This document shows positions 8,643 through 17,091 of a DNA stretch of 64,000 bases, piece after piece (the stretch's first letter is position 1; every line of letters starts with the position of its first letter). A program made the position numbers and the translations under genes. This DNA comes from Aureimonas sp. Leaf427. GTDB lineage: Bacteria; Pseudomonadota; Alphaproteobacteria; Rhizobiales; Rhizobiaceae. The notes beneath the pieces are model-generated. The model worked only from the letters and a program-made list of their open reading frames with translations, did no database searches and had not been told where the DNA came from. Where the stretch lies: assembly GCF_001425485.1 (NCBI RefSeq), contig NZ_LMQW01000006.1, forward strand, positions 27,415 to 91,414, in the 5' to 3' direction.

Positions 8643-9596
8643 ATGAAGATTGCGGTGATTCTCAATCAGGACGGCGGCACGCTGAAGACGACCGACCTCG
8701 ATGTGTTTTCCGAGCTGATCGAGAGCGAGTTCAAGATGCACGGCCACACGGCGGAGGTCGCAAGGGTCGCCGGTGGCGATGTCGTGGAAGCCATCGAGAC
8801 CGCGGCGCGGCGTGACGATATCGACGTCCTTCTCGTCGGCGGCGGCGACGGCACGGTCTCGACGGCGGCCTCGGCGCTGATGGGCAAGCCGATCGCGCTC
8901 GGCATCCTGCCCGCCGGCACGATGAACCTCTTCGCCCGCACGCTCCAGATCCCGCAGAGCCTGCCCCAGGCCGTCGCGGCGCTGGCGGACGGCATCCTCG
9001 TCGACGTCGACATCGCGACGGTCAACGGCGAGCCCTTCGTCCACCAGTTCGCCGTCGGCATGCATGCCCGCATGGTGCGCCTGCGCGAGCGGCTCGACTA
9101 CGGATCGCGCTTCGGCAAGATGTTCGCCACGACGCGCGCGATCCTGACGACGCTGCGCAGCCTGCCGAAGATCGAGATCGAGATCGACATGGACGGCGAG
9201 ACCAAGCGCCTGAAGACGCCGGCGCTCGCCATCTCCAACAATCTCTACGGCGAATGGCATCTGCCCTATGCCGACGACCCGCGCGGCGGCGAACTCGGCA
9301 TCTACATCTGCACGACCCGCAAGGTCGGCGCCGTCGCCAAGCTGACGCTCGACATTCTCTTCGGCAATTGGCGCAACAATCCCTCGCTCGCCGTCTATCG
9401 GGCGACCTCCGTCGTCGTCGACTATCAGGGCCGGCACACGCACCATCGCGCGGTTCGGGACGGCGAGCTGTCGGATGCCAAGGACCGCAGCGAGATCGTG
9501 CTCCACGCCAAGGCTCTGAAGGTCCTGGCGCCGAAGGAGGCGACGTGGCTGACCGATGCGGAGCGGGGCGTCTCGGTCGCGAAGGGGGCGGCTTAG
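8643..9596 (+). CDS. Diacylglycerol/lipid kinase family protein (YegS/BmrU-like)
   Basis: 317-residue enzyme of the DAGK catalytic family, which phosphorylates diacylglycerol, sphingoid bases or related lipids with ATP at the membrane. The nucleotide-binding signature GGGDGTVSTAASAL lies near residue 65, followed by GILPAGTMNLFARTL, the conserved block after it. The C-terminal half carries the beta-sandwich expected for the family. The start at 8643 places the first beta strand MKIAVILNQDGGT at the N-terminus; the open frame extends further upstream without support. It is divergent from the DUF1328 gene and may share its stress-promoter region. The lipid substrate is undetermined. Confidence 0.88.
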   Translation: MKIAVILNQDGGTLKTTDLDVFSELIESEFKMHGHTAEVARVAGGDVVEAIETAARRDDIDVLLVGGGDGTVSTAASALMGKPIALGILPAGTMNLFARTLQIPQSLPQAVAALADGILVDVDIATVNGEPFVHQFAVGMHARMVRLRERLDYGSRFGKMFATTRAILTTLRSLPKIEIEIDMDGETKRLKTPALAISNNLYGEWHLPYADDPRGGELGIYICTTRKVGAVAKLTLDILFGNWRNNPSLAVYRATSVVVDYQGRHTHHRAVRDGELSDAKDRSEIVLHAKALKVLAPKEATWLTDAERGVSVAKGAA

Positions 9597-9685
9597 GGCT
9601 TGGAAGACAGGCGGCGGACCGTGCTTTCGTCGATGCCGCGCGAATGGGGCTTGCAATGCGCCGCGCTTTGGATAGCTTGGGTGAC

Positions 9686-9808
9686 ATGTCGTTTGTCCCC
9701 GCCCTTCTCCTGGTCCTGACCCTGTCGCTCGCGACCGGTCTCGCCATGGCGCGGGCCCGCAAGCCGCTCCTTCTTCGCGCGCTTAGAAGCGATCGTCGGA
9801 CCCGATAG
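9686..9808 (+). CDS. Possible leucine-rich leader peptide upstream of leuA
   Basis: A 40-codon frame (50 if the ATG at 9656 is used) with 11 leucine codons, including consecutive runs LLL near the start and LLL near the end, the latter CTC CTT CTT. It ends 152 nt before leuA and is followed by a terminator-like hairpin with a T-run (9812-9865). This is the arrangement of transcription attenuators of leucine operons, where ribosome stalling at Leu codons prevents termination. Against this, the peptide could also be read as a single membrane helix with a basic tail. No homologue is recognised, so the role is inference from composition and position. Confidence 0.45.
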   Translation: MSFVPALLLVLTLSLATGLAMARARKPLLLRALRSDRRTR

Positions 9809-9811
9809 TCG

Positions 9812-9865
9812 AAGGGGCGTCCGGCGGTCGAGCCGGTTCGTTCAGCGACCACGGCCCCTTTTTCT
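9812..9865 (+). terminator. Terminator or attenuator hairpin between the leader peptide and leuA
   Basis: Outer arms AAGGGG and CCCCTT enclose a second small hairpin CCGGC-ggtcga-GCCGG and are followed by TTTTTCTT. It begins just after the stop of the leucine-rich peptide and ends about 95 nt before leuA. It could simply terminate upstream transcription, or be the conditional terminator of a leuA attenuator. Confidence 0.55.
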
Positions 9866-9960
9866 TGCCACGATCGTGAAAACATCCGAAGACGCATGCG
9901 GCGGCCCCTTGTTGACGGGCGCCGCCGTCCGAGGACGAGCGCCGAAGGTCCAGAAATTCC

Positions 9961-11676
9961 ATGTCCGCCCAGAACATTCAGCCGGCTTCCGTGCCGGCCT
10001 CGCCCATGGCCAAGGCCAGCGCGAAGTATCAGCCCTATCCCGCCGTCGATCTGCCGGACCGCACCTGGCCGGGCAAGCGCATCGAGACACCGCCCATCTG
10101 GTGCTCGGTGGATTTGCGCGACGGCAATCAGGCGCTGGTCGATCCGATGGGCCAGGAGCGCAAGGAGCGCTTCTTCCAGCTCCTGAAGTTCATGCGCTTC
10201 AAGGAGATCGAGATCGGCTTCCCGTCGGCCTCGCAGACCGATTTCGACTTCACGCGCTGGTGCGTCGAAAAGGGCGAGACCGACGAGGACGTGTCCCTGC
10301 AGGTGCTGGTCCAGTGCCGGCCGGAGCTGATCCAGCGCACCTTCGAGAGCCTGGAGGGCGCGCGCCGTCCGATCGTGCACTTCTACAATTCCACGAGCGA
10401 GCTCCAGCGCCGCGTCGTCTTCGGCAAGGATCGCGCCGGCATCCGCGACATCGCGACCGACGCCGCCAAGATGATCACCGACATGGCGGCGAAGGCCGGC
10501 GGCGACTTCCGCTTCGAGTATTCGCCGGAGAGCTTCACCGGCACCGAACTGGAATTCGCGCTCGAGATCTGCAACGCCGTGACGGCGATCGTGCAGCCGA
10601 CGCCGGAGAACCGGCTGATCCTGAACCTGCCCGCGACGGTCGAGATGTCGACGCCGAACATCCACGCCGATCAGATCGAGTGGATGAGCCGAAATCTCGA
10701 CAATCGCGAGAGCATCATCCTCTCGCTCCACCCGCACAACGACCGGGGCACGGCCATCGCGGCGACCGAGCTGGGCCTTTTGGCTGGCGCCGACCGCGTC
10801 GAGGGCACGCTCTTCGGCAATGGCGAGCGCACGGGCAATGTCGATCTCGTCACGCTGGCCTTGAACATGATGACGCAAGGCGTCGACCCCGGCCTCGACG
10901 TCTCCGACATCAACCGCATCCGCGAGGTCTACGAGTACTGCAACCAGCTGAGCGTCGGCGAGCGGCACCCCTATGTCGGCGAACTCGTCTACACCGCCTT
11001 TTCCGGCTCGCATCAGGACGCGATCAACAAGGGCATGAAGGCGGCGCGCGCCTCCAACACGCCGCATTGGGAAGTGCCGTATCTGCCGATCGACCCGCAG
11101 GATGTCGGCCGTTCCTACGAGGCGATCATCCGCATCAACTCGCAGTCGGGCAAGGGCGGCATCGCCTATGTGCTGCAGGCCGATTACGGGCTGAACCTGC
11201 CGCGCAACCTCCAAGTCGAGTTCCGCGAGGACATCCAGCGCATCACTGACGAGGAGGGGCGCGAGCTGCCGGTGAAGCGCATCTACGAGCGTTTCATCGA
11301 GCGCTATATCGAGCAGCCCGGCGCGCGGCTGAAATTCGTCGATCACCACACGCTGCCCGATCCCGACCGGCGGGGCGCGCGGATCGTCGAGGCGACCATT
11401 CTCGACGGCGGCGTCGAGACGCGGATCGAAGGGCGGGGCACGGGCCCGGTCGACGGCTTCGCGGACGCGCTGAACCGCCATTTCGGGCTCGATATGTCGG
11501 TCGCCGACTATTCCGAGCACTCGCTCCAGCGCGGCTCCAACGCGACTGCGATCGCCTACATGGAAATCGAGCATTCCGGTGGACGCCTCTTCGGCGCGGG
11601 CATCAACCAGAACATCGTCGTCTCCTCGCTCGAAGCTCTGGTCTCGGCGGCGAACCGCATCCTCGGCTCGTCCTGA
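9961..11676 (+). CDS. leuA: 2-isopropylmalate synthase
   Basis: 571 residues, the long (about 560-570 aa) form of LeuA. It condenses 2-oxoisovalerate with acetyl-CoA in the first committed step of leucine synthesis. The catalytic-barrel signature SVDLRDGNQALVDPM is near residue 50, with the metal-binding HPHNDRGTAIAATELG near 260. The C-terminal third carries the LeuA regulatory domain, where leucine binds for feedback inhibition. The start is the first ATG of a frame beginning with a typical 40-residue N-terminal extension. No other leu genes are adjacent. Expression may be controlled by the leader peptide and hairpin directly upstream. Confidence 0.97.
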   Translation: MSAQNIQPASVPASPMAKASAKYQPYPAVDLPDRTWPGKRIETPPIWCSVDLRDGNQALVDPMGQERKERFFQLLKFMRFKEIEIGFPSASQTDFDFTRWCVEKGETDEDVSLQVLVQCRPELIQRTFESLEGARRPIVHFYNSTSELQRRVVFGKDRAGIRDIATDAAKMITDMAAKAGGDFRFEYSPESFTGTELEFALEICNAVTAIVQPTPENRLILNLPATVEMSTPNIHADQIEWMSRNLDNRESIILSLHPHNDRGTAIAATELGLLAGADRVEGTLFGNGERTGNVDLVTLALNMMTQGVDPGLDVSDINRIREVYEYCNQLSVGERHPYVGELVYTAFSGSHQDAINKGMKAARASNTPHWEVPYLPIDPQDVGRSYEAIIRINSQSGKGGIAYVLQADYGLNLPRNLQVEFREDIQRITDEEGRELPVKRIYERFIERYIEQPGARLKFVDHHTLPDPDRRGARIVEATILDGGVETRIEGRGTGPVDGFADALNRHFGLDMSVADYSEHSLQRGSNATAIAYMEIEHSGGRLFGAGINQNIVVSSLEALVSAANRILGSS

Positions 11677-11817
11677 GGCGCCTGCGCCTCGAACCTCCAA
11701 GGCACCCTGCCTCTCGTTTGCGTGATTAAATCGTCGCGGCGGCCGGGTGCCTGTTTTCCTTCGCTCGTTCCGACCCTATGGTGAACGAATGATGAAAGAC
11801 TGCGAGCGGGGACGGCC

Positions 11818-12453
11818 ATGAGCGAGGGCAAGGACAACGTAGCCTCCCTGAAGGGGAGCCGCCGCCTTGCCGACGCCGTGCGGGCGGCCAAGATTTCGGC
11901 CGCTCAGCGCAGCGACGTCGTGGTCGATATCCGCGAGGCCGACCGGGCCCGGCTGGAGATCTTCGCCGAGGAGATGCAGCCGGTCGTGGACGAGATGCCG
12001 GCCGGCGACGACCTCTTCGACTTCACCATTTCCGGCGGGCCGCAGCCCCGATACTGGGTGGACGGGACGGCCCATGTCTCGATGGCCCGCGACCGGCGCA
12101 CCTATCGCTTCGTCCGCGAGACGCGGATCGGGCGCAAGATGCTCGCCGAATCGACCTACCCGAAGGAGATCGCCGATCGCGTCGTCGCCTATGTCGCCGA
12201 GCGCATCGTGGAGCGCGACAAGGCCTTCGCCGAGACCGACGGCTTCGGCCGCGCGGGGCGCGAGGACGCCCTAGCCGAGAGCGGCGCGGCCTCTCCGTTC
12301 CGCGAGTTCGACGCGCTGCGTCTGGGGGCGGGCGTCCGCCTGAAGCTGCCGACGATCTTCGCCTATGCGATCTCGATCCTCGTGATCGGCATGTTCCTCG
12401 GCGTCTCCGCCTTCATCGGCATCACGTCGATCTTCGGACTGGCGCCGAGCTGA
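11818..12453 (+). CDS. Hypothetical membrane-anchored protein
   Basis: 211 residues of unknown function. The first 180 residues are hydrophilic and charged, with a compact segment rich in aromatic and acidic residues around DLFDFTISGGPQPRYWVDG. A single hydrophobic helix near the C-terminus (IFAYAISILVIGMFLGVSAF) suggests a tail-anchored inner-membrane protein facing the cytoplasm. The ATG has GGGGA seven bases upstream. It ends 3 nt before the convergent benE-like gene. The residue pattern looks like a conserved Rhizobiales protein, but I do not recognise a named family. Confidence 0.75.
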   Translation: MSEGKDNVASLKGSRRLADAVRAAKISAAQRSDVVVDIREADRARLEIFAEEMQPVVDEMPAGDDLFDFTISGGPQPRYWVDGTAHVSMARDRRTYRFVRETRIGRKMLAESTYPKEIADRVVAYVAERIVERDKAFAETDGFGRAGREDALAESGAASPFREFDALRLGAGVRLKLPTIFAYAISILVIGMFLGVSAFIGITSIFGLAPS

Positions 12454-12456
12454 ACC

Positions 12457-13620
12457 TCAGGCTTTCGCCTTTCCGAGGTGCGTGACGGCCAAGGTCGCGG
12501 CGCCCGCGACGAGGCCCCAGAAGGCCGGGCTGATGCCGAGAAAGGCGATGCCCGAGGCCGTGACCAGGAAGGTCGCCGCCGCCGCCTCGCGCTCTTCGAC
12601 GACCGCCATCGCACCCTGCAGGGCGCTGGCGAAGGCCCCGATCAGCGCCAGCCCCGCCACGGCCTGGATCAGCACAGGCTCCAGCGCCGCGAAGGCCGTG
12701 ACGAGACCCGCGGCGAGACCGAAGACGATATAGCCGAAGCCCGAGACGACGGCCGCCCAGTAGCGCGCCGCCCGGTTCGGCCCCGCCTCGTCCCCCGCGC
12801 AGATCGCCGCCGTGATCGCGGCCAGATTGACCGCGTGCCCGCCGAAGGGCGCCGAGAGGATCGAGAACAGGCCCGTCATGCGGAAGAGGGGACCGGGCTC
12901 CGGCGCGTAGCCGTTGACGCGCAGGATCGCGAGGCCCGGAATGTTCTGGGAGGCCATGGTCACGAGGAAGAGCGGCAGGGCGATGCCGATCATGTCGGTC
13001 GCATCGAAGCTCGGCACGACCAGGATCGGATGCGGCAGCAGCGCCGCATCCGCGGGCGGCAGGCCCTTGCCAAGGACGATCAGCACGCCCGCGACGAGCG
13101 CCGCGACCGGTACGGCGAGAAGCCGCCGGATTCGCGTCATGACCAGCCAGGACCCCGCGACGAGGAGGCCGGAGAGGGGATCGGCCGCGATCGCCTTCAC
13201 CGGCGCGAGGCAGAGGCCGAAGACGACGCCGGCCAGCATGGCGCTGGCGAGCGAAGCGGGGATGGCCGCGATGGCGCGGCCGAGCGGGCGCAGGAGCCCG
13301 GCCGCGACGACGAGCGCCGCCGCCACGACGAAGGCGCCGACCGCCGCCGGAAACCCGCCGGCCGGCAAGGCCGAGGTGGCGAGCAGCGCCGCGCCCGGCG
13401 TCGACCAGGCGACCGAGATCGGCATCTTCGTCCGGAGCGAAAGGACGATGCCGCAGACGCCCATCGCCACCGACAGCGCCATCAGGCCGGACGCGGCCTC
13501 CGCCTTGCTGGCGCCGACGGCCGTCAGCCCCTGGAGGATGACCGCGAAGGACGAGGCGAAGCCGACGAAGGCCGCGAGCAGGCCGGCCGAGACGGCCGAA
13601 GCCGAAGGAGGATGCGTCAT
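12457..13620 (-). CDS. Benzoate/H+ symporter family transporter (BenE)
   Basis: 387-residue polytopic inner-membrane protein with about 12 hydrophobic segments, the usual length of BenE. Family features include the N-terminal block GLLAAFVGFASSFAVILQGL and the substrate-site region around SVAWSTPGAALLATSALPAGG. BenE proteins import benzoate or related aromatic acids with protons. No benzoate-degradation genes (ben/cat) are adjacent, so the actual substrate here is uncertain. The gene stands alone and converges with the membrane-anchored protein gene at 12453. Confidence 0.9.
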   Translation of the reverse strand: MTHPPSASAVSAGLLAAFVGFASSFAVILQGLTAVGASKAEAASGLMALSVAMGVCGIVLSLRTKMPISVAWSTPGAALLATSALPAGGFPAAVGAFVVAAALVVAAGLLRPLGRAIAAIPASLASAMLAGVVFGLCLAPVKAIAADPLSGLLVAGSWLVMTRIRRLLAVPVAALVAGVLIVLGKGLPPADAALLPHPILVVPSFDATDMIGIALPLFLVTMASQNIPGLAILRVNGYAPEPGPLFRMTGLFSILSAPFGGHAVNLAAITAAICAGDEAGPNRAARYWAAVVSGFGYIVFGLAAGLVTAFAALEPVLIQAVAGLALIGAFASALQGAMAVVEEREAAAATFLVTASGIAFLGISPAFWGLVAGAATLAVTHLGKAKA

Positions 13621-13700
13621 GGACGGGAGGGTCCGATCGGGACGATGAAGTCCATCCTCCCTACGATCCGTCGAGGCCCCGACGCAACATGCTTCGCAAG

Positions 13701-13757
13701 AAGCGTCAGGCCGCTTCTACCGAAGCGTCAGGCCGCCTTTCCAGAACGTCAGGCCGC
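13701..13757. repeat. Three direct copies of a 14-bp motif at the 3' end of the phosphoesterase gene
   Basis: AAGCGTCAGGCCGC occurs at 13701-13714 and 13723-13736, and as GAACGTCAGGCCGC at 13744-13757, a period of 21-22 bp. The third copy contains the stop codon and the last Ala codons of the phosphoesterase gene (minus strand Ala-Ala-stop), so each extra copy carries a spare version of the gene end. Confidence 0.6.
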
Positions 13758-14708
13758 GCCGAGGGCTGGCTTGGCATCCGCCTTCGGGCCGACATCGACG
13801 GCCTCGCCGTTCTTCATCAGCTGGCGATGCCGGATCCAGTCGATCCCGCTGCCATCAGCGCGAAGCCCGCGCTCGCGTTGCGTCACGGTGAAATTGCCGG
13901 GCTCACCGTCGATCTCGAAGAGGTTGTAGCGCGCGGCCGGCTTTTCCGAACCGGCGCTCTGGCTCGCCGAGGGCACGCCGACGACCGGCACCAGCCCGTC
14001 CGTTCCCGCCAGCCAGTTCACCGTGTCGAGATGCGTGTGACCGTGCAGAACGAGATCCGCCCCGACCTCGCGCAGCACCTTGGAGAAGAACTGCTTGCCG
14101 ATCAGCCGCTTGTGCCAGGAGGTGGAGCCCGAAATCGGCGGATGGTGGATCATCACCACGCGGAAGAGGCCGAGCGACTTCGCCGCCTGGAGCTGCTTTG
14201 CCAGCGCCAGCGCCTGACGCCGCTTGAACGTGCCGGTGGCGAGGAAGGGCGCCGTCGCCTCCGCGCTGGATGTGCCGAAGATCGCCACGTTGCCGCGCAC
14301 GCGCATATAGGGAAAGAGATGGCCGATCTCGGCGGACGGATTGTCGCCCAGCATGTAGTCGTGCCATTCGTTGCAGGCGCGCCGCAGCGCGCCCGGCACG
14401 TAGGCGTCGTGATTGCCGGGCACGACAGAGACGAAGTTCGGCGCGCCCAGCTGCTGCAGCCAAAGAGCGGCGGCATGCGTCTCGGTCTTGGTCGCGAGGT
14501 TGACGAGGTCGCCGGTCACGGCGACATGGTCGGGCGCCTGCGCCTTCATGTCGGCGACGAGCGAGATCAGCGTGTCGCCGAACATCATGCGCCGCCGGTT
14601 GCGGTGCCAGTTGACGTAGCCCGTGATGCGTTTGGACGCGAACTCCCGCAAGGAGAGCTCCGGCAGCGGGCCGAGATGGATGTCGGAGAGATGAGCAAGT
14701 CGGAACAT
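13749..14708 (-). CDS. Metallophosphoesterase (CpdA-like calcineurin fold)
   Basis: 319-residue enzyme with all metal-ligand motifs of the calcineurin superfamily: LSDIHLG (DxH) near residue 7, VTGDLVNL (GD) near 65, VPGNHDAY (GNHD) near 95, a histidine in MIHHPPISGS and LHGHTHLDT near 220. The arrangement matches the bacterial cAMP phosphodiesterase/CpdA group, but the substrate may be another phosphodiester. Its start overlaps head-to-head the start of the Nudix gene on the other strand by 18 nt. The 3' end carries a short triplicated repeat. Confidence 0.92.
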   Translation of the reverse strand: MFRLAHLSDIHLGPLPELSLREFASKRITGYVNWHRNRRRMMFGDTLISLVADMKAQAPDHVAVTGDLVNLATKTETHAAALWLQQLGAPNFVSVVPGNHDAYVPGALRRACNEWHDYMLGDNPSAEIGHLFPYMRVRGNVAIFGTSSAEATAPFLATGTFKRRQALALAKQLQAAKSLGLFRVVMIHHPPISGSTSWHKRLIGKQFFSKVLREVGADLVLHGHTHLDTVNWLAGTDGLVPVVGVPSASQSAGSEKPAARYNLFEIDGEPGNFTVTQRERGLRADGSGIDWIRHRQLMKNGEAVDVGPKADAKPALGAA

Positions 14709-15215
14709 GAGCCCTCATCTAGCCGGCCGGCGGCTCGCGGAAAGAGCGGCAAGCGGTGGAAACCGCACGTGAAGCTCCGTCTTTTCCATCTGGCCCACGT
14801 CGTCCTGCGCCCCATGACGCTCGGCGTCCGCGTCATCGCCTTCGACGCGGCCGGCCGCGTCTTCCTCGTGCGACACACCTACGTGTCCGGCTGGCACCTG
14901 CCCGGCGGCGGCGTCGATCCCGGCGAGACGATCGAGGAGGCCGTGCGCCGCGAGCTTCGCGAGGAGGGCCATCTCGATCTGCCGAACCCGCCCGCGCTTC
15001 TCAGCGTCCATTTCAACAACACCGCCTCGCGCCGCGATCACGTCTTCCTCTATCGCTGCGAAGGCGCCGTGCAGACGGCCCCCAAGCCCGCCGACCGCGA
15101 AATCGCCGAGAGCGGCTTCTACGCCCTCGACGCCCTGCCGGCCGGCACCACCGCCGGCACGCTGCGCCGGCTGGCCGAAGCCCGCGGCGAGGTCGCGCCG
15201 GACCCGTATTGGTAG
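14691..15215 (+). CDS. Nudix hydrolase
   Basis: 174 residues with one Nudix fold. The box GGGVDPGETIEEAVRRELREE near residue 75 has the full GX5EX7REUXEE pattern, with loop residues typical of MutT/NUDIX enzymes that cleave nucleoside diphosphates linked to another moiety. The ATG at 14691 overlaps the divergent phosphoesterase start. An alternative GTG at 14769 would drop 26 basic residues and avoid the overlap. The substrate is unknown. Confidence 0.88.
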   Translation: MSKSEHEPSSSRPAARGKSGKRWKPHVKLRLFHLAHVVLRPMTLGVRVIAFDAAGRVFLVRHTYVSGWHLPGGGVDPGETIEEAVRRELREEGHLDLPNPPALLSVHFNNTASRRDHVFLYRCEGAVQTAPKPADREIAESGFYALDALPAGTTAGTLRRLAEARGEVAPDPYW

Positions 15216-15233
15216 GGAGTCACGTAAAACGGG

Positions 15234-16205
15234 TTACAGCTCCTCCCGCCCATGCGGGGCCGTCAGGTCCTCGTCTGGGCCGAGCGGCACGATGCCGGTC
15301 GGGTTGATGGTCGGGTGGCTCTGATAGTAGTGGCCCTTGATGTGCTCGAAGTTCACGGTCTCGGCGATGCCGGGGGTCTGGTAGAGGTCGCGCAGATAGC
15401 CGAAGAGGTTGGGATAGTCGGCGATGCGGCGCTTGTTGCATTTGAAGTGGCCGACATAGACCGGATCGAAGCGCACCAGCGTCGTGAAGAGCCGCCAGTC
15501 CGCCTCGGTCGGCCTTGAGCCGAGAAGGTAGCGCTTCGTCGAAAGCCGCTCCTCGAGCCCATCCAGCGCGTCGAAGAGCGCGTGGAACGGCGTCTCGTAG
15601 GCTGCCTGTGTGGTCGCGAAGCCGCATTTGTAGACGCCGTTGTTGACGCGGTCGTAGATGTCGGCGTTGAGCGCGTCGATCTCAGGCCGGAGGTCCGGCG
15701 GATAGAGATCGGGCGAGCCGTTGCCGAAGGCGTCGAACGAGGCGTTCAGCATCCGGATGATCTCGGCGGACTCGTTGTTGACGATCGTCCCGGTCGCCTT
15801 GTCCCAGAGGACGGGCACGGTGACGCGGCCCGTATAGGAGGGGTCGGCCGCCGTGTAGACCTCGTAGAGCCGCGCCTTGCCGTTGACGCTGTCGGGGATC
15901 GCGCCCGGCCTGTCCGAGAAGACCCAGCCCTCGCTGCCCATCAGGAAGTCGACGACCGAGACGGAAATCGCCTTCTCCAGACCCTTGAGCTTGCGCAGGA
16001 TCAGCGTGCGATGGGCCCAGGGGCAGGCGAGGGAGACGTAGAGATGGTAGCGCCCGGCCTCGGCGGGAAAGCCGCGCTGCCCGTCCGGGCCCGGCCCGCC
16101 ATCCGGCGTCACCCAGTCGCGGAAGCTCGACGCCTTGCGCTCGAAGCGGCCGTCCTTCGTCTCGTACCACTTGTCCTGCCAGCGTCCCTCGACCAAGAGG
16201 CCCAT
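15234..16205 (-). CDS. Glutathionyl-hydroquinone reductase (GST Xi class, YqjG/ECM4 family)
   Basis: 323 residues, the length of this glutathione-transferase class. The catalytic cysteine lies in SLACPWAHR at residue 61, the CPWA signature that separates glutathionyl-hydroquinone reductases from classical GSTs. They reduce glutathionylated hydroquinones and detoxify quinones in the cytosol. Further family blocks are VPVLWDKATGTIVNNESAEI and the C-terminal helical domain with TTLVRFDPVYVGHFKCNKRR. The start chosen (MGLLVEGRWQDKWY) is the family N-terminus; the frame stays open upstream to 16877 without support. It converges with the Nudix gene. Confidence 0.93.
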   Translation of the reverse strand: MGLLVEGRWQDKWYETKDGRFERKASSFRDWVTPDGGPGPDGQRGFPAEAGRYHLYVSLACPWAHRTLILRKLKGLEKAISVSVVDFLMGSEGWVFSDRPGAIPDSVNGKARLYEVYTAADPSYTGRVTVPVLWDKATGTIVNNESAEIIRMLNASFDAFGNGSPDLYPPDLRPEIDALNADIYDRVNNGVYKCGFATTQAAYETPFHALFDALDGLEERLSTKRYLLGSRPTEADWRLFTTLVRFDPVYVGHFKCNKRRIADYPNLFGYLRDLYQTPGIAETVNFEHIKGHYYQSHPTINPTGIVPLGPDEDLTAPHGREEL

Positions 16206-16499
16206 GCCCGTCTCTCCATTCCAGCTCGACAGGCAAGGTAGAAGCGGTCTCGTGAACGGACAGGTGTTGGCCGCGGCGCTTTGCGATGCTATGCGCGAAG
16301 GGTGCGTCCGCGAAGGAGGGCGCCCTCGCGTCCTGCAGAACCCCGCAGGCGCGCGACCGCGAGCGAAGGCCGGCACGAATGCTGCGACGACGATCCACCG
16401 CACGCCCCGAAGAGGGGCCCGTCCAAGACCGGACCCGGCTGTCGATCCGCTGATCGGCGAGGGCTCCGAACGAGTGCGCCCCATCGGATCGCTGCCCTT

Positions 16500-17066
16500 A
16501 TGATGCATCAATATCCCGACGTCCGGTTCATGCCGGAAATGTCCGTCCATTCGGACGTGGTCGCCGAGATCTCCTCGGAGGCCTTCGGTCCCGGCCGCTT
16601 CTCGCGCGCCGCCGAGCGCGTGCGCGAAATGGCGGGGCACGAGCCCTCGCTCTCCTTCGTCGCTTCGCTCGGAGACGCGATCGTCGGCTCCGTGCGCCAG
16701 TCTAGAATTGCGATCGGCGGCCGGCCGGCCGTCATGCTGGGGCCGCTCGCCGTGCGCCCGCCCTTCATGGGCCGCGGCCTCGGCGCGGCGCTCCTCGACG
16801 TCGCCGCGCGCAGCGCCCGCGAGGCGGGCGAGACCGTGATCCTCCTCGTCGGCGATCCGCCCTATTACCTCGCCCATGGCTACGTGCCCCTGCCGACGGG
16901 CTCCGTCCTCATGCCCGGCCCCGCCGACCCCGCGCGCCTCCTGGCGCTTCCACTCTGCGCGGGCGCACTGGAGGGGCTTTGCGGGCGCGTGACGGGGCGC
17001 GAGGGCATCCGGTGCCGGAAAGAGGCCGTCGGCCTCCTGGGGGATATTCGAGTCGCAGCCGGATAG
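16500..17066 (+). CDS. GNAT family N-acetyltransferase (YhbS-like)
   Basis: 188 residues with a GNAT fold. LGPLAVRPPFMGRGLGAALLDVAA is the motif A region, containing the acetyl-CoA pyrophosphate-binding RxxGxG/A pattern, and is followed by VILLVGDPPYYLAHGYVP, typical of YhbS-like predicted acetyltransferases. Two consecutive ATGs (16500 and 16503) are possible starts. The acceptor is unknown. The 294 nt upstream of the gene contain no convincing coding sequence. Confidence 0.88.
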   Translation: MMHQYPDVRFMPEMSVHSDVVAEISSEAFGPGRFSRAAERVREMAGHEPSLSFVASLGDAIVGSVRQSRIAIGGRPAVMLGPLAVRPPFMGRGLGAALLDVAARSAREAGETVILLVGDPPYYLAHGYVPLPTGSVLMPGPADPARLLALPLCAGALEGLCGRVTGREGIRCRKEAVGLLGDIRVAAG

Positions 17067-17091
17067 AACGCCCGCGAGATCCCGTGGGGCG

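Noticed and set aside
11674..11690. GAGGCG-CCTG-CGCCTC hairpin at the leuA stop codon
   Set aside because: No T-run follows and the stem includes the stop codon; not enough to call a terminator.
9022..11700. 892-codon minus-strand frame opposite leuA and the lipid-kinase gene
   Set aside because: Antisense shadow; leuA on the plus strand has full-length family motifs.
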